Positions 1 to 10,222 are shown, numbered from the stretch's first letter. The stretch: 15,011 bases of DNA from CAZKXX01 sp964556705 (GCA_964556705.1 CAZKXX010000093.1:1-15011); one strand, 5' to 3'. The notes: generated by a model not told the origin, from the sequence alone. A program made the numbers and translations.

Positions 1-67
1 AACCGCCGTTGAAGCGCCGCGCCCGGGCTGGCCCCTCATTCCCCTGCCACTCGAGGGCGTCTCGAAG
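1..67. other. Short leader upstream of the GGDEF gene
   Basis: This stretch is too short to assign. Frame 1 reads three codons and then a TGA at 10-12, which could be the tail of an upstream gene that is not in the window. A GAGGG at 53-57, about ten bases before the ATG at 68, is a plausible but distant ribosome binding site. No promoter hexamers stand out. Confidence 0.3.
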
Positions 68-904
68 ATGACGAATCGGCCGAATCCGCCGCTTGCTCCG
101 GAACCGGGCGTGGAAACGATCCGCCATGAAATGGAAGCCCTCGAGGGGCGCGACTTCCAGCTTTGGTCCATCGGCCTCCTGCTGCTGGTGGTGGTCGCCG
201 CGGGCTTCCTCTCGCTGATCCTTCCCAATCTCATGTGGGACCTGGGCGAAATGCGCCTCGACGGCCGCTACGTCCCCCAACTTTTCTTCGGGTTCATTGT
301 CCTCGTGGCGCTGTTCAACATCTACGCGCTGCAACAGCGGCGCTCGCTCCGCGCCACGCGGGCGGAACTGTTGAGGCAACTGGTCCGCAGTGAGACCGCT
401 GAGCACCTGGCGCTCATCGATCCTCTGACCGAGGTCTTCAACCGCCGCTACCTGGAAAAGATTCTCCCCAAAGAAATCAAGCGCGCCGACCGCCACAGCG
501 AGAGCCTGACGATGCTGATGATTGACGTGGACGGGTTCAAGGCCGTGAACACGCGGTTCGGGCACGTGGTGGGCGACAGGGTCCTCAAGGAAGTCGCGCA
601 AATCCTGAAGAACACTTTCCGGACTTCCGACACCATCATCCGCTACGGCGGCGACGAGTTCCTCGTCCTTCTCCCCGAAGCCGACGAGGAACACGCGCAG
701 ATCGCCGTGCGCCGGCTCCAGGAGCGCGTGGACCGCTGGAACCAGGCAAACCCCATCCCCGGCTACCGCATGTCCCTCAGTTGCGGAACCTCGGCCTACG
801 CCAAAGGCGGCCGGGCGGAAGAAGTTCTTGCCTCCGCGGACCAGCGCATGTACGAGCAGAAAGAGCGGGCTCACCAGGTGGACGTGCAGCGAACGCTCTC
901 TTGA
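68..904 (+). CDS. Membrane-anchored GGDEF diguanylate cyclase
   Basis: Likely makes cyclic di-GMP from two GTP at the cytoplasmic face of the inner membrane. The 278-residue protein has a polar N-terminus, two membrane segments (about 32-54 and 70-88), a short charged helix (89-112) and a C-terminal GGDEF domain from about 115. The domain opens with the family-typical D118-P-L-T and NRR. The active loop is an intact RYGGDEF (GGDEF at 194-198). Five residues upstream sits R185-T-S-D188, the RxxD inhibitory site, so product feedback is expected. The two membrane segments are separated by only about 15 residues, so there is little room for a periplasmic sensor, and the input is unclear. The ATG at 68 is the only good start that keeps both membrane segments. 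The gene is followed by the uvrA promoter, so it is probably a separate transcript. Enzyme class is secure; physiological role is unknown. Confidence 0.93.
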   Translation: MTNRPNPPLAPEPGVETIRHEMEALEGRDFQLWSIGLLLLVVVAAGFLSLILPNLMWDLGEMRLDGRYVPQLFFGFIVLVALFNIYALQQRRSLRATRAELLRQLVRSETAEHLALIDPLTEVFNRRYLEKILPKEIKRADRHSESLTMLMIDVDGFKAVNTRFGHVVGDRVLKEVAQILKNTFRTSDTIIRYGGDEFLVLLPEADEEHAQIAVRRLQERVDRWNQANPIPGYRMSLSCGTSAYAKGGRAEEVLASADQRMYEQKERAHQVDVQRTLS

Positions 905-983
905 CCGTCTGGGGCGGCTGGCAAGGCCCTGGTCGGGGCCGGGTCGCGTCCGAGCCGCCGCGCCTTCGCGCGCTTCCCGCCGT

Positions 984-1012
984 TTGAACATCTCCTGCCG
1001 GACGGATATAAT
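984..1012 (+). promoter_or_regulatory. Sigma-70-type promoter of uvrA
   Basis: TTGAAC at 984-989 and a perfect TATAAT at 1007-1012 are separated by exactly 17 bases, the optimal spacing. Transcription should begin near 1018-1020, leaving a leader of about 40 bases to the GTG at 1057 or about 130 bases to the GTG pair at 1147/1150. I looked for a LexA operator of the E. coli (CTG-N10-CAG) or Bacillus (GAAC-N4-GTTC) type over the promoter and found neither, so SOS control is not evident. Confidence 0.75.
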
Positions 1013-1056
1013 GTGCTATTTGCGCATGACTGCGCGGAGCGCGCTGTGGGCTTACC

Positions 1057-4171
<3,115 letters not shown>

Positions 4172-4197
<26 letters not shown>

Positions 4198-5503
4198 AAA
4201 GGCGTCTTGCGGTCGCGCGGCAGGCCTGCTGGCGTTCGCTCTGGTCCTGGTGACCGCGGGCGGACTTCACGCAGGCGCTCAAGCGGCCGGCGAAAAGGAA
4301 CCGCCCGCCCGCTCCGTGGACGACCTGCTGCGCGATGCCGACGCCGCGCTCGACCGCGAAGATTTTGCCGCCGCGGTCGAACCGTTGCAGAAAGCGCTGG
4401 AAGCGGCGCCCGATTTGGTTCCCGCCTGGTTCAATCTCGCCTTTGCGCTGACGGCGCTCGATCGAACCGAGGAGGCCGTCGAGGCCTACGGCAAAGCCCT
4501 CGAACTCACTCCCGAACTTTTCGAGGCGCGACTGAATCTGGGAATTCTGCTGCTCGATACGGGCCGGGCCGAGGCCGCACTCGAGCATCTGGAAGCCGCC
4601 GTTCAGCTGAAGCCCGAGCACGCCGCGGCGCATCGCGCGCTGGGCCGCGCGCTCGCGCGCGCCGGGCAGGCGGAGGAAGCCGAGCGCCATCTGCGCCAGG
4701 CGCTGCGGCTCGACCTGGACTGGCCCGAAGCGCGCACCGACCTGGGATTCCTGCTTCTCGCCGCGAAGCGCTATGACGAAGCCGGAAAACAATTCGACCA
4801 GGCGCTCGCGATCAGTCCCAAACTCGCGGAGGCGCTTCGCGGCCTGGCGCAAATCGCAAGCGAGCAGAACCGGCCCGAAGAAGCCGCGAAACACCTCGAA
4901 GCCTATCTCCTTCTCGCGCCCGGGGACGGCGCGGCGCGGCTGGACCTCGCGCGCGTTTACACCCGGCTCCAGCAGTTCGAGCCCGCGCTCGCGCAACTGG
5001 AAACGCTGCGGCGGGCCGAGCCGGAATTTCCCGGGCTCGCGGCGGCGCTGGCGGCGGCCTACGCGCGCGCCGGGCGCGTCCAAGAGGCGGAGCCGCTCTT
5101 TCGCCAGGCCCTCGAGCGCGACCCCGGTGACTCCGACCTGCATCGCGCGCTCGCCGAGACGCTCCTCGACCAGGAAAAGTTCGCCGAAGCTGAAGCGGAA
5201 TTCCGCGCCGCCGTCAAATTGGACGCGCGGAACTGGGAAGCCGTGTGGGGTCTGGCGAACACGCTTTATCTTCAGAAGCGCTATTCGGAGGCCGCACCGA
5301 TTTTCGAAATCCTTTCCAGACGCCCCGAAGCGCCCGCCGGAGTTTTCTTCGTTCTCGCCACCTGTTACGACCACCTGAAAGACCTGGAGCGCGCTTTGGC
5401 GGCCTACGAACGTTTTCTGAGCCTCTCTCAGGACCAGAGTCCCGACCAGGAGTGGCAGGCGCGCCAGCGCGCGCGTTTGCTGCGGCGGGAATTGCGCAAG
5501 TAG
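4172..5503 (+). CDS. Secreted protein of 11 tandem TPR units
   Basis: 443 residues. The N-terminus has a basic n-region (RRR at 5-7), a hydrophobic stretch (about 16-36) and a likely signal peptidase site after AGAQA (near 38), so the protein should act in the periplasm or at the envelope. Residues 55-428 are 11 uninterrupted 34-residue tetratricopeptide units, each opening with LA or LG (the first with DA) and carrying the usual A8/A20/P32-type positions. A basic 15-residue tail follows. No catalytic domain is attached, so a scaffolding or protein-binding role is the most that can be said. The GTG at 4172 lies inside the last codons of uvrA (26-base overlap), which implies co-transcription and perhaps translational coupling. 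A G-rich run (4162-4166) may serve as its SD. The partner is unknown. Function is not necessarily related to repair, since TPR genes are common next to unrelated genes. Confidence 0.85.
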
Positions 5504-5623
5504 TGCGCCGGGGCGATTCTCAGCCCGCGCGGATAACCTCTGAATCGGCAGCGGCCTCAAAAATTGCAGGAGGTCGCGCGCGCGGTATTGCCCGAAATCT
5601 CGAAGCATGGCCCTCAAAATTCG

Positions 5624-5629
5624 TATAAT
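5624..5629 (+). promoter_or_regulatory. Perfect TATAAT -10 hexamer very close to the start codon
   Basis: TATAAT at 5624-5629 lies only four bases before an ATG at 5634 and ten before a second in-frame ATG at 5640. A -35 at 18-base spacing would be TCGAAG (5600-5605), which is weak. If used, the transcript would begin around 5635-5637 and the message would be leaderless or nearly so, favouring the ATG at 5640. Confidence 0.5.
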
Positions 5630-5633
5630 AGTT

Positions 5634-6194
5634 ATGGGCATGAGACGGTTTTTAGCGGCGACAGCGGGAGTGGTGCTGGGATGGAACGTGTTCCTCTCTT
5701 CCGCTCCGCCCCTTTCGCCGGCCCCCCGCGACAGCGAGGAAAGCCTGCTTCGCCGGATCGAGCAGCAGAACAATCCGGTGAGGAAGGCGCGGCTGGAAAT
5801 CCGTCTGGGACGCCTGCACCTCGAGGAAGCGGTGGCGGCCCTGGAGCGCGGCGACATCGAAAAGGTCTATTCGCACCTCGATCGCTACCTCGAAGTCATG
5901 CAGGGTTCCTGGACGACGCTCAAGAACTCCGGCCGCCAGGCGTGGCGCCGTCCGGCGGGATTCAAGGACCTGGACATCGCGCTGCGCCAGGACGAACGCG
6001 CGCTTCAGGACATGCTGCGGCGCGTGCCCTACGACTATCGCGGGCCGATCGAGGAGATTGCGGCCAAGGCCGAAGCGCTGCGCGCTGAAGTTCTCGAGGC
6101 GATTTTCCCGCGGGAAGACAAGCGGAAGAAAAAGGGCTCGGCGATTCCGAATGAGGCGCCGCAGGATGCGGCGGAGAGAGTCCGATGGGCGTGA
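5634..6194 (+). CDS. Exported helical protein, first of a paralogous pair
   Basis: I do not recognise a named family. From ATG 5634 it is 186 residues: a signal peptide (MGMRRFLAATAGVVLG then an Ala/Pro-rich stretch), a helical body rich in Leu, Arg and Glu, and a Lys-rich tail. The body contains NNPVRKARLEIRLGRLHLEE, then HLDRYLEVM, then RRVPYDYRGPIEEI. The same order of features (a P.xR helix, a Y..LDxY helix and an R-Y/L..P..R-Y segment) recurs in the next gene, so the two look like diverged copies. Starts at 5634, 5640 or 5607 are all in frame; 5607 would place the -10 hexamer inside the gene, so I prefer 5634/5640. Its 3' end overlaps the next start by ten bases, indicating an operon. 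Probably periplasmic; function unknown. Confidence 0.75.
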   Translation: MGMRRFLAATAGVVLGWNVFLSSAPPLSPAPRDSEESLLRRIEQQNNPVRKARLEIRLGRLHLEEAVAALERGDIEKVYSHLDRYLEVMQGSWTTLKNSGRQAWRRPAGFKDLDIALRQDERALQDMLRRVPYDYRGPIEEIAAKAEALRAEVLEAIFPREDKRKKKGSAIPNEAPQDAAERVRWA

Positions 6195-6832
6195 ACGTCC
6201 GGCAACTCGGCGCGACGATGTTCTTGCTGGCGCTGGGCGCGGCCCCGCTGAGCGCGCAACAGCGCCACCTGCTGACCTCCGCCGAAGAGGACAAGATTCG
6301 CGAAGTCCAGGACCCCGGGCAGCGCATCGAGGTCTATCTCGAATTCACGCAGGAACGGCTGACGCGCTTCCAGGACTTTCGCAGCCGGCAGCACGACCCC
6401 CGCTACGACTACGGGACTTTTCTGGACGAGCTGCTGGACGAATACATCGGGATCAACGAAGAAATCAAGAACTGGATCGAATTCCAGTACACGCGCGAAG
6501 GCGACATGCGGCGCGGGCTGCGGGCGCTGCTTGAAACAGGCCCGCAGCAGCTTGCGTTCCTGCGCGGCGTCGAGGAGTCGCCCGACCCGCTCGCGCCGCG
6601 CTACCAGCAGACGCTCCGCGAGGCCATCCTGCACCTCTCCGACACGCTCGACGGCGCCACCGTCGCGCTTGCCGAGCAGGAAAAGCTGTTCAAGGAGTTG
6701 AAGCAGGAAGAGAAGGAACTCAAGCAACTGGCCAAGGAACGCGCCAAAGAAGAAAAGAAACGCACCAAGGAAGAAAAGAAAGTTCGCAAGCGCGAGGGCA
6801 AAGGCCGCGCGCCCGGCGAACTGGAGGACTAG
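6185..6832 (+). CDS. Exported helical protein with a Lys/Glu-rich tail, second of the pair
   Basis: 215 residues. The signal peptide is clear: hydrophobic 9-20 and cleavage after APLSA (near 24), leaving QQRHLL. The helical body includes EVQDPGQRIEVYLEFTQERL, FLDELLDEYIGINEEI and RYQQTLREAILHLSDTLD. From about residue 165 the chain becomes an almost unbroken Lys/Glu/Arg helix, a coiled coil or single alpha helix, ending in a basic tail. A purine-rich GGAGAGAG (6172-6179) ahead of ATG 6185 is a good ribosome binding site. It overlaps the upstream gene by ten bases and precedes the SprT-like gene by six, so the three are likely one transcript. The body resembles the upstream neighbour in segment order. 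No catalytic motif is visible. Family unknown to me. Confidence 0.78.
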   Translation: MGVNVRQLGATMFLLALGAAPLSAQQRHLLTSAEEDKIREVQDPGQRIEVYLEFTQERLTRFQDFRSRQHDPRYDYGTFLDELLDEYIGINEEIKNWIEFQYTREGDMRRGLRALLETGPQQLAFLRGVEESPDPLAPRYQQTLREAILHLSDTLDGATVALAEQEKLFKELKQEEKELKQLAKERAKEEKKRTKEEKKVRKREGKGRAPGELED

Positions 6833-6838
6833 CGAACC

Positions 6839-7582
6839 TTGAGCCTCACGCTTGAGTCACCGCCGCGCCAGCTTGCTCTTGCCCTTCCACCTTCCGCCGT
6901 TCCCGAGGCGCTATTCGCGCGCGTCTTTCGCCGCATCGGGCTGCGCCGGCCCGAGCCGCGCTTCAGCGTGCGATTTCGTCCGTTCGCGGGCGTGCGCAGC
7001 ACGATTCATCTGCGCGACGGACGCGCCGAGGTCGAAATTGCGGACGTGCTGGAGGACGCGCCGCCGCTGGTGATGGAGGCGCTGGCGGAAATTCTGCTCG
7101 CGCAGGTCTTCCGCCGCCGGCCGTCGCGCGAGGCGCGCGAATGTTACCTCGCGCACATCTTCAAGCCGCACGTCCGCGAGCGGATTGACGAAGCGCGCCG
7201 CCGCCGCGGGCGCAAGCGGCTGCTTCCCGCGCAGGGCGAACACTACGACCTTCAGGAAATTTTCGCCAAACTGAACCGCCGCTATTTCCGCGGCGCGCTC
7301 GGCGGCCTCCGCATCGGCTGGAGCCCGCACCGCTCACGCACCGTGCTCGGCCACTACGACGCCGCGCACCGCACCATCACCATCAGCCGCCGGCTCGATT
7401 CCGCGCGCGTCCCGCGCTTTCTCGTCGAGTTCCTGGCCTACCACGAAATGCTGCACGCGCACTTTCCCGTCGAGCGCCGCCGCGCGCGCCGCGTGGTCCA
7501 CACGCGCGAGTTCCGCGAAGCGGAGCGCAAGTTCCCCCGCTACGAAGAAGCCCGCCGGCGATTGAAGCTGGCCTGTCCGTAA
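6839..7582 (+). CDS. SprT-like zinc metalloprotease-fold protein
   Basis: 247 residues. The C-terminal half is a SprT-like domain with YFRGALGGLRIGW, then SRTVLGHYD, ITISRRLD and the zinc motif H202-E-M-L-H206. A likely third ligand is H221 in VVHTREFREAERKFPRY. This is the SprT/Spartan arrangement of HExxH plus a downstream His; Spartan proteases degrade proteins crosslinked to DNA, while bacterial members are mostly uncharacterised. The N-terminal 100 residues are Arg-rich with no recognised domain. There is no signal peptide, so it is cytoplasmic, unlike the two exported proteins before it. The C-terminal zinc-binding cysteine motif of classical SprT is absent. The start is TTG 6839, preceded by GGAGG at 6823-6827 (eleven-base spacing) and six bases after the upstream stop. 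It converges on the amidohydrolase with 28 bases between stops. Confidence 0.82.
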   Translation: MSLTLESPPRQLALALPPSAVPEALFARVFRRIGLRRPEPRFSVRFRPFAGVRSTIHLRDGRAEVEIADVLEDAPPLVMEALAEILLAQVFRRRPSREARECYLAHIFKPHVRERIDEARRRRGRKRLLPAQGEHYDLQEIFAKLNRRYFRGALGGLRIGWSPHRSRTVLGHYDAAHRTITISRRLDSARVPRFLVEFLAYHEMLHAHFPVERRRARRVVHTREFREAERKFPRYEEARRRLKLACP

Positions 7583-7610
7583 TTCCCGGAAGAAGTCTGC
7601 TGGCATTGCG

Positions 7611-9314
7611 TTACTGCGTCCCGCGCCCGCGCAATACCCGGCCCGGCTTCGCGCCGGTGTGCTCGCCCTTTTCGAGCACAACCGTGCCGTTGACGATGAC
7701 GCAGGCATAACCCGTCGAGTACTGGTTGGGATTTTCGAAGTCGGCCCGGTCGGCAACCGTCGCGGGGTCGAAGACGACGATGTCGTCCGCGAGCCCGGGC
7801 CGCAGCAGGCCGCGGTCGGTGAGGCCGGTAATCTGCGCGGGAAACGACGTCATCTTGCGCACGGCGTCGGCGAGCGAAAGGACTTTTTCCTCGCGCGTGT
7901 AGCGTCCCAGAACACGCGCAAAACTGCCGTAGAAGCGCGGATGCGGCTTGCCGATGAACGCCATCTCGGGGCTGACCGCGGAGCCGTCCGAGCCGATGCC
8001 CACCCACGGCTGCCGCATCGCGAGGCGCACGTCGTCCTCGCGCATTCCGAAATAGACGGCCTCGGCCGCGCCGCCTTCGGAAATCAGCAGGTCGCAGAGC
8101 GCGTCCACGGGGTCCTGGCCCATCAGCCGCGCCACGTCGTCCATGCGCTTGCCTTCGTACTTTTTGTTTTCGGGGCGCTGGAGCGAGGCGACGAGCACGC
8201 CGTTCCATCCGCCGACGTGCGCTACGTGATTGTCGCGCCAGCCGGCGACGCCCCTGTCGATCAACTTTCGAATCTGCGCGCGCTCTTTCGGGTCTTTGAG
8301 CAGCGCCACGCGCTCTTCGAGCGAGCCTTCCAGGTATTTCGGCGGCAGGCAGATTTCCAGGCCCGTCATCGCGGCCGTGTAGGGATACTGGTCCGCGGTG
8401 ATCGCCACGCCGCGGTCGCGCGCCGCCTGAATGAGCTCGATCTGCTCGCCCATCTTGCCCCAGTTCGCGTGGCCGAATTTCTTGAAATGGAAAATGTGAG
8501 CGGGCAAGCCGCCTTTTTCCGAAATCTCAATGGCCTCGCGAATCGCCTCCAGGCTCTCCGCTTCTTCGGAGCGGATGTGGCTGGCGTAGAGGCCGCCGTG
8601 CGCGGCCGCCGAGCGCGCCAGCTCGATCATTTCCCCGGTCGTGGCGTAGGAGTTGGGAGGATAGAGCAAACCGGAAGAGAGACCGATCGCGCCTTCGCGC
8701 ATCGCCTGTTCGATGAGCTGTTTGATTCGCGCCAGCTCCTCCGGCTTCGGCGCGCGGTTCACGTTTCCCATGACGCAGTTGCGCACCTGGCCCGAGCCGA
8801 CGTAAGAAGCGACGTTTACCGAAATCCCCTGTCGCTCGAGGCGCGCGAAATATTCGCCGAGCGTCGTCCAGTCGCGTTTCAGTCCGTAACGGCTCAAACC
8901 CTTGTCGAAATCGGGCGCGGCGGGACCGAACACCGGCCCCGCGGATTCCGACTCGCCGAGGATTTCCGTCGTCACGCCCTGGCGGATTTTGCTTTGCGCA
9001 GCGCCGTCGACGAGGAGCGTGTAATCGGAATGGCTGTGCAGATCGATGAAGCCCGGGGCGATCACCAATCCCGTGGCGTCAATCACGCGGCGCGCCTTCG
9101 CGCCGGGCAGAAGGCCCACGTCGGCGATCCGGCCGTCCTTCACGGCCACCGCGCCCGGAAACCACGGGCTGCCCGAGCCGTCGAGAATCTGACCGCCGGT
9201 AATCAGCAGGTCGTATTCGGGCGGCTCGTCGGCCGCGCCCGAAGCGAACGCGACTCCCAGAACGCACGCGGCGAAGAGGAATGATGCGGCGAGAACCTTG
9301 CGAGGAGAATTCAC
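7611..9314 (-). CDS. Exported N-acyl-D-amino-acid deacylase-type amidohydrolase
   Basis: 567 residues. A signal peptide (MNSPRKVLAASFLFAACVLG, cleavage near ASGA at about 27) sends it out of the cytoplasm. The rest is an amidohydrolase-superfamily enzyme of the D-aminoacylase type: DLLITGGQILDGSGSPWF at the start, GFIDLHSHSD with the metal pair H93/H95, QGVTTEILG, YASHIRSE and HIFHFKKFG for the barrel histidines, and GIGSDGS with the catalytic-type Asp. Such enzymes hydrolyse the acyl amide of N-acyl-D-amino acids, as in D-amino-acid or peptidoglycan-fragment salvage. The Cys-containing GNCG motif of classical D-aminoacylases is replaced by GESES (120-124), so exact substrate and metal use are uncertain. 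The start is GTG 9314: AAAGGAGG sits eight bases upstream and the signal peptide begins there. The frame is open further upstream but crosses parS and the promoter. Confidence 0.88.
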   Translation of the reverse strand: MNSPRKVLAASFLFAACVLGVAFASGAADEPPEYDLLITGGQILDGSGSPWFPGAVAVKDGRIADVGLLPGAKARRVIDATGLVIAPGFIDLHSHSDYTLLVDGAAQSKIRQGVTTEILGESESAGPVFGPAAPDFDKGLSRYGLKRDWTTLGEYFARLERQGISVNVASYVGSGQVRNCVMGNVNRAPKPEELARIKQLIEQAMREGAIGLSSGLLYPPNSYATTGEMIELARSAAAHGGLYASHIRSEEAESLEAIREAIEISEKGGLPAHIFHFKKFGHANWGKMGEQIELIQAARDRGVAITADQYPYTAAMTGLEICLPPKYLEGSLEERVALLKDPKERAQIRKLIDRGVAGWRDNHVAHVGGWNGVLVASLQRPENKKYEGKRMDDVARLMGQDPVDALCDLLISEGGAAEAVYFGMREDDVRLAMRQPWVGIGSDGSAVSPEMAFIGKPHPRFYGSFARVLGRYTREEKVLSLADAVRKMTSFPAQITGLTDRGLLRPGLADDIVVFDPATVADRADFENPNQYSTGYACVIVNGTVVLEKGEHTGAKPGRVLRGRGTQ

Positions 9315-9322
9315 GATGTCAG

Positions 9323-9330
9323 CCTCCTTT
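9323..9330 (-). promoter_or_regulatory. Strong Shine-Dalgarno site fixing the amidohydrolase start
   Basis: On the minus strand this reads AAAGGAGG, an ideal anti-SD match, with eight bases to the GTG at 9314-9312. It decides against the longer open frame that extends to 9488. Confidence 0.85.
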
Positions 9331-9366
9331 GAAGGGTCGTGCGAGCCCGGCGCGTCGAGGCGGGGA

Positions 9367-9372
9367 ATTATA
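9367..9372 (-). promoter_or_regulatory. Minus-strand TATAAT -10 of the amidohydrolase
   Basis: A perfect TATAAT on the minus strand about 50 bases upstream of the GTG start. At 17-base spacing the -35 would be TTCCAC at 9395-9390, a poor match that lies inside the parS sequence, so ParB bound to parS would cover the -35 region. A single good hexamer is modest evidence in isolation. Confidence 0.45.
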
Positions 9373-9381
9373 CGCCCTCGA

Positions 9382-9397
9382 TGTTTCACGTGGAACA
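9382..9397. promoter_or_regulatory. parS centromere site (ParB binding)
   Basis: The 16-mer TGTTTCACGTGGAACA reads TGTTCCACGTGAAACA on the minus strand. That matches the broadly conserved chromosomal parS consensus TGTTNCACGTGAAACA at every defined base. It is a near-perfect inverted repeat around CACGTG, broken at one symmetric pair. It lies in the divergent intergenic region, clear of both coding sequences. ParB (Spo0J) would load here for chromosome segregation. It is the only such site I found in the window. No parA or parB gene is present here. Confidence 0.88.
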
Positions 9398-9421
9398 TGG
9401 CTGAAAAGACTCGCCCGCTGC

Positions 9422-9427
9422 TATACT
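9422..9427 (+). promoter_or_regulatory. Possible -10 (TATACT) of the DUF2007 gene
   Basis: TATACT lies 36 bases before the ATG at 9464. Upstream candidates for -35 (TGGCTG at 18-base or CTGAAA at 15-base spacing) are poor, so this is tentative. Confidence 0.3.
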
Positions 9428-9463
9428 GGCGGGCGGCGCCAGGACGGGACGCCGGAGGCGGGC

Positions 9464-9697
9464 ATGAACCTCGTGAAGGTGCGCACATTCAGCGGGCCGA
9501 CGGCGCGGATGGAAGCCGACCTGGCGCGTAATCTGCTCGCCTCGGAAGGCATCGAATGCATGCTCCCCGGAAACATCGCCGCGCAGACGATTCCTATTTT
9601 CGACGTGGACCTGCTTGTCCGCGAAGAGGACGCTGAACGCGCCACCAGCCTGCTCGCCGAGTATCTCGATTCGAACGGCCCGTTGCCGGAGGAATGA
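9464..9697 (+). CDS. DUF2007-family putative signal-transducing protein
   Basis: 77 residues with the DUF2007 pattern. An opening strand (MNLVKVRTFSGPTARMEA) is followed by a helix that runs into LLASEGIECMLPG. A strand (IFDVDLLVREEDAERA) and a closing helix (TSLLAEYLD) complete it. This is a small ferredoxin-like alpha/beta fold named as a putative prokaryotic signal transducer, but its biochemical role is not established. It is cytoplasmic, with no membrane segment. ATG 9464 is supported by GGAGG at 9454-9458, five bases upstream. The frame is open further upstream but that part does not resemble the family and crosses the putative promoter. The gene ends seven bases before the stop of the convergent TPR gene. 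Transcription is divergent from the amidohydrolase across parS. Confidence 0.82.
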   Translation: MNLVKVRTFSGPTARMEADLARNLLASEGIECMLPGNIAAQTIPIFDVDLLVREEDAERATSLLAEYLDSNGPLPEE

Positions 9698-9704
9698 CGC
9701 GCCC

Positions 9705-10127
9705 TCAGCGCGAGCTTTTGCGGGACTTGAGCTTCTTTTCCAGACGCTCGATCGCCTTGTGGACGTCCCTGGCCTCTTCCGCGTCCTTGGTGGAAGGAAG
9801 CAGGTCGAGGTGCTTGCGGTAGTTCTCCAGCGCCTTTTCCCGCAGCCCGATCTTTTCGTAAACGCGTCCGAGCCCGAGAAACGCGGGAGCGTAATACGGG
9901 TCGAGCTCCGCCGCTTCCTGATAGCGGCTGAGCGCCGCGCGATACCGCTTGCGGCGGAAATAGTAATCGCCCACTTCCACCGACCGCCAGGGGGGCGCGG
10001 GGACGTAACGGTAAGTTTCTTCTTCCTCCTCTTCGGCGCGGGGCGGGGGAGTTCGAGGGACGTCTTCCTCGACGGCGGCAAGGCTCGCCGCGAGGCCGAG
10101 CGAAAAGAAGAGCAGCGCGACTCTCAT
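9705..10127 (-). CDS. Small secreted TPR protein
   Basis: 140 residues. A signal peptide (MRVALLFFSLGLAASLAA, cleavage near 18) is followed by an acidic, Pro-rich linker (19-47, including a run of Glu). Two TPR units follow: about 50-83 (SVEVGDYYFRRKRYRAALSR) and 84-117 (GLGRVYEKIGLREKALENYR). A Lys-rich helical end closes the chain. The SVEVGDYY...RY..A wording recalls the first repeats of BamD/YfiO-type outer-membrane assembly proteins, but it lacks a lipobox and the full five repeats, so I would not call it BamD. It is probably a periplasmic adaptor. The ATG at 10127 is the natural start for the signal peptide; a GGGAG lies upstream at rather long spacing. It is divergent from uvrC (103 bases apart) and convergent with DUF2007. 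Confidence 0.78.
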   Translation of the reverse strand: MRVALLFFSLGLAASLAAVEEDVPRTPPPRAEEEEEETYRYVPAPPWRSVEVGDYYFRRKRYRAALSRYQEAAELDPYYAPAFLGLGRVYEKIGLREKALENYRKHLDLLPSTKDAEEARDVHKAIERLEKKLKSRKSSR

Positions 10128-10204
10128 TACTGGAATTTTCTCCCTCGCGCGCGGGCGCTGTCAACGCCGAAGGCCCTCCCCTTCCGCGCGCTTCGTCCCT
10201 CGGC

Positions 10205-10222
10205 GATAATGGAATGAAGAGG
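10205..10222 (+). promoter_or_regulatory. Possible uvrC -10 and its ribosome binding site
   Basis: GATAAT at 10205-10210 matches a -10 at five of six bases but has no good -35 partner (TTCCGC at 17-base spacing). GAGG at 10219-10222, eight bases before GTG 10231, is a good SD and fixes the uvrC start. If the -10 is used, the transcript would begin near 10217, at or inside the SD, so the true promoter may lie further upstream. The SD call is firmer than the promoter call. Confidence 0.4.

Noticed and set aside
984..1012. Possible LexA/SOS operator at the uvrA promoter
   Set aside because: Neither CTG-N10-CAG nor GAAC-N4-GTTC is present; only the GAAC of the -35 is seen.
7659..9284. 541-codon open frame on the plus strand opposite the amidohydrolase
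   Set aside because: Composition and lack of motifs mark it as antisense to a gene with intact catalytic motifs, signal peptide and strong SD.
9705..10127. Calling the small TPR protein BamD
   Set aside because: It lacks a lipobox cysteine and has only two TPR units, compared with about five in BamD.
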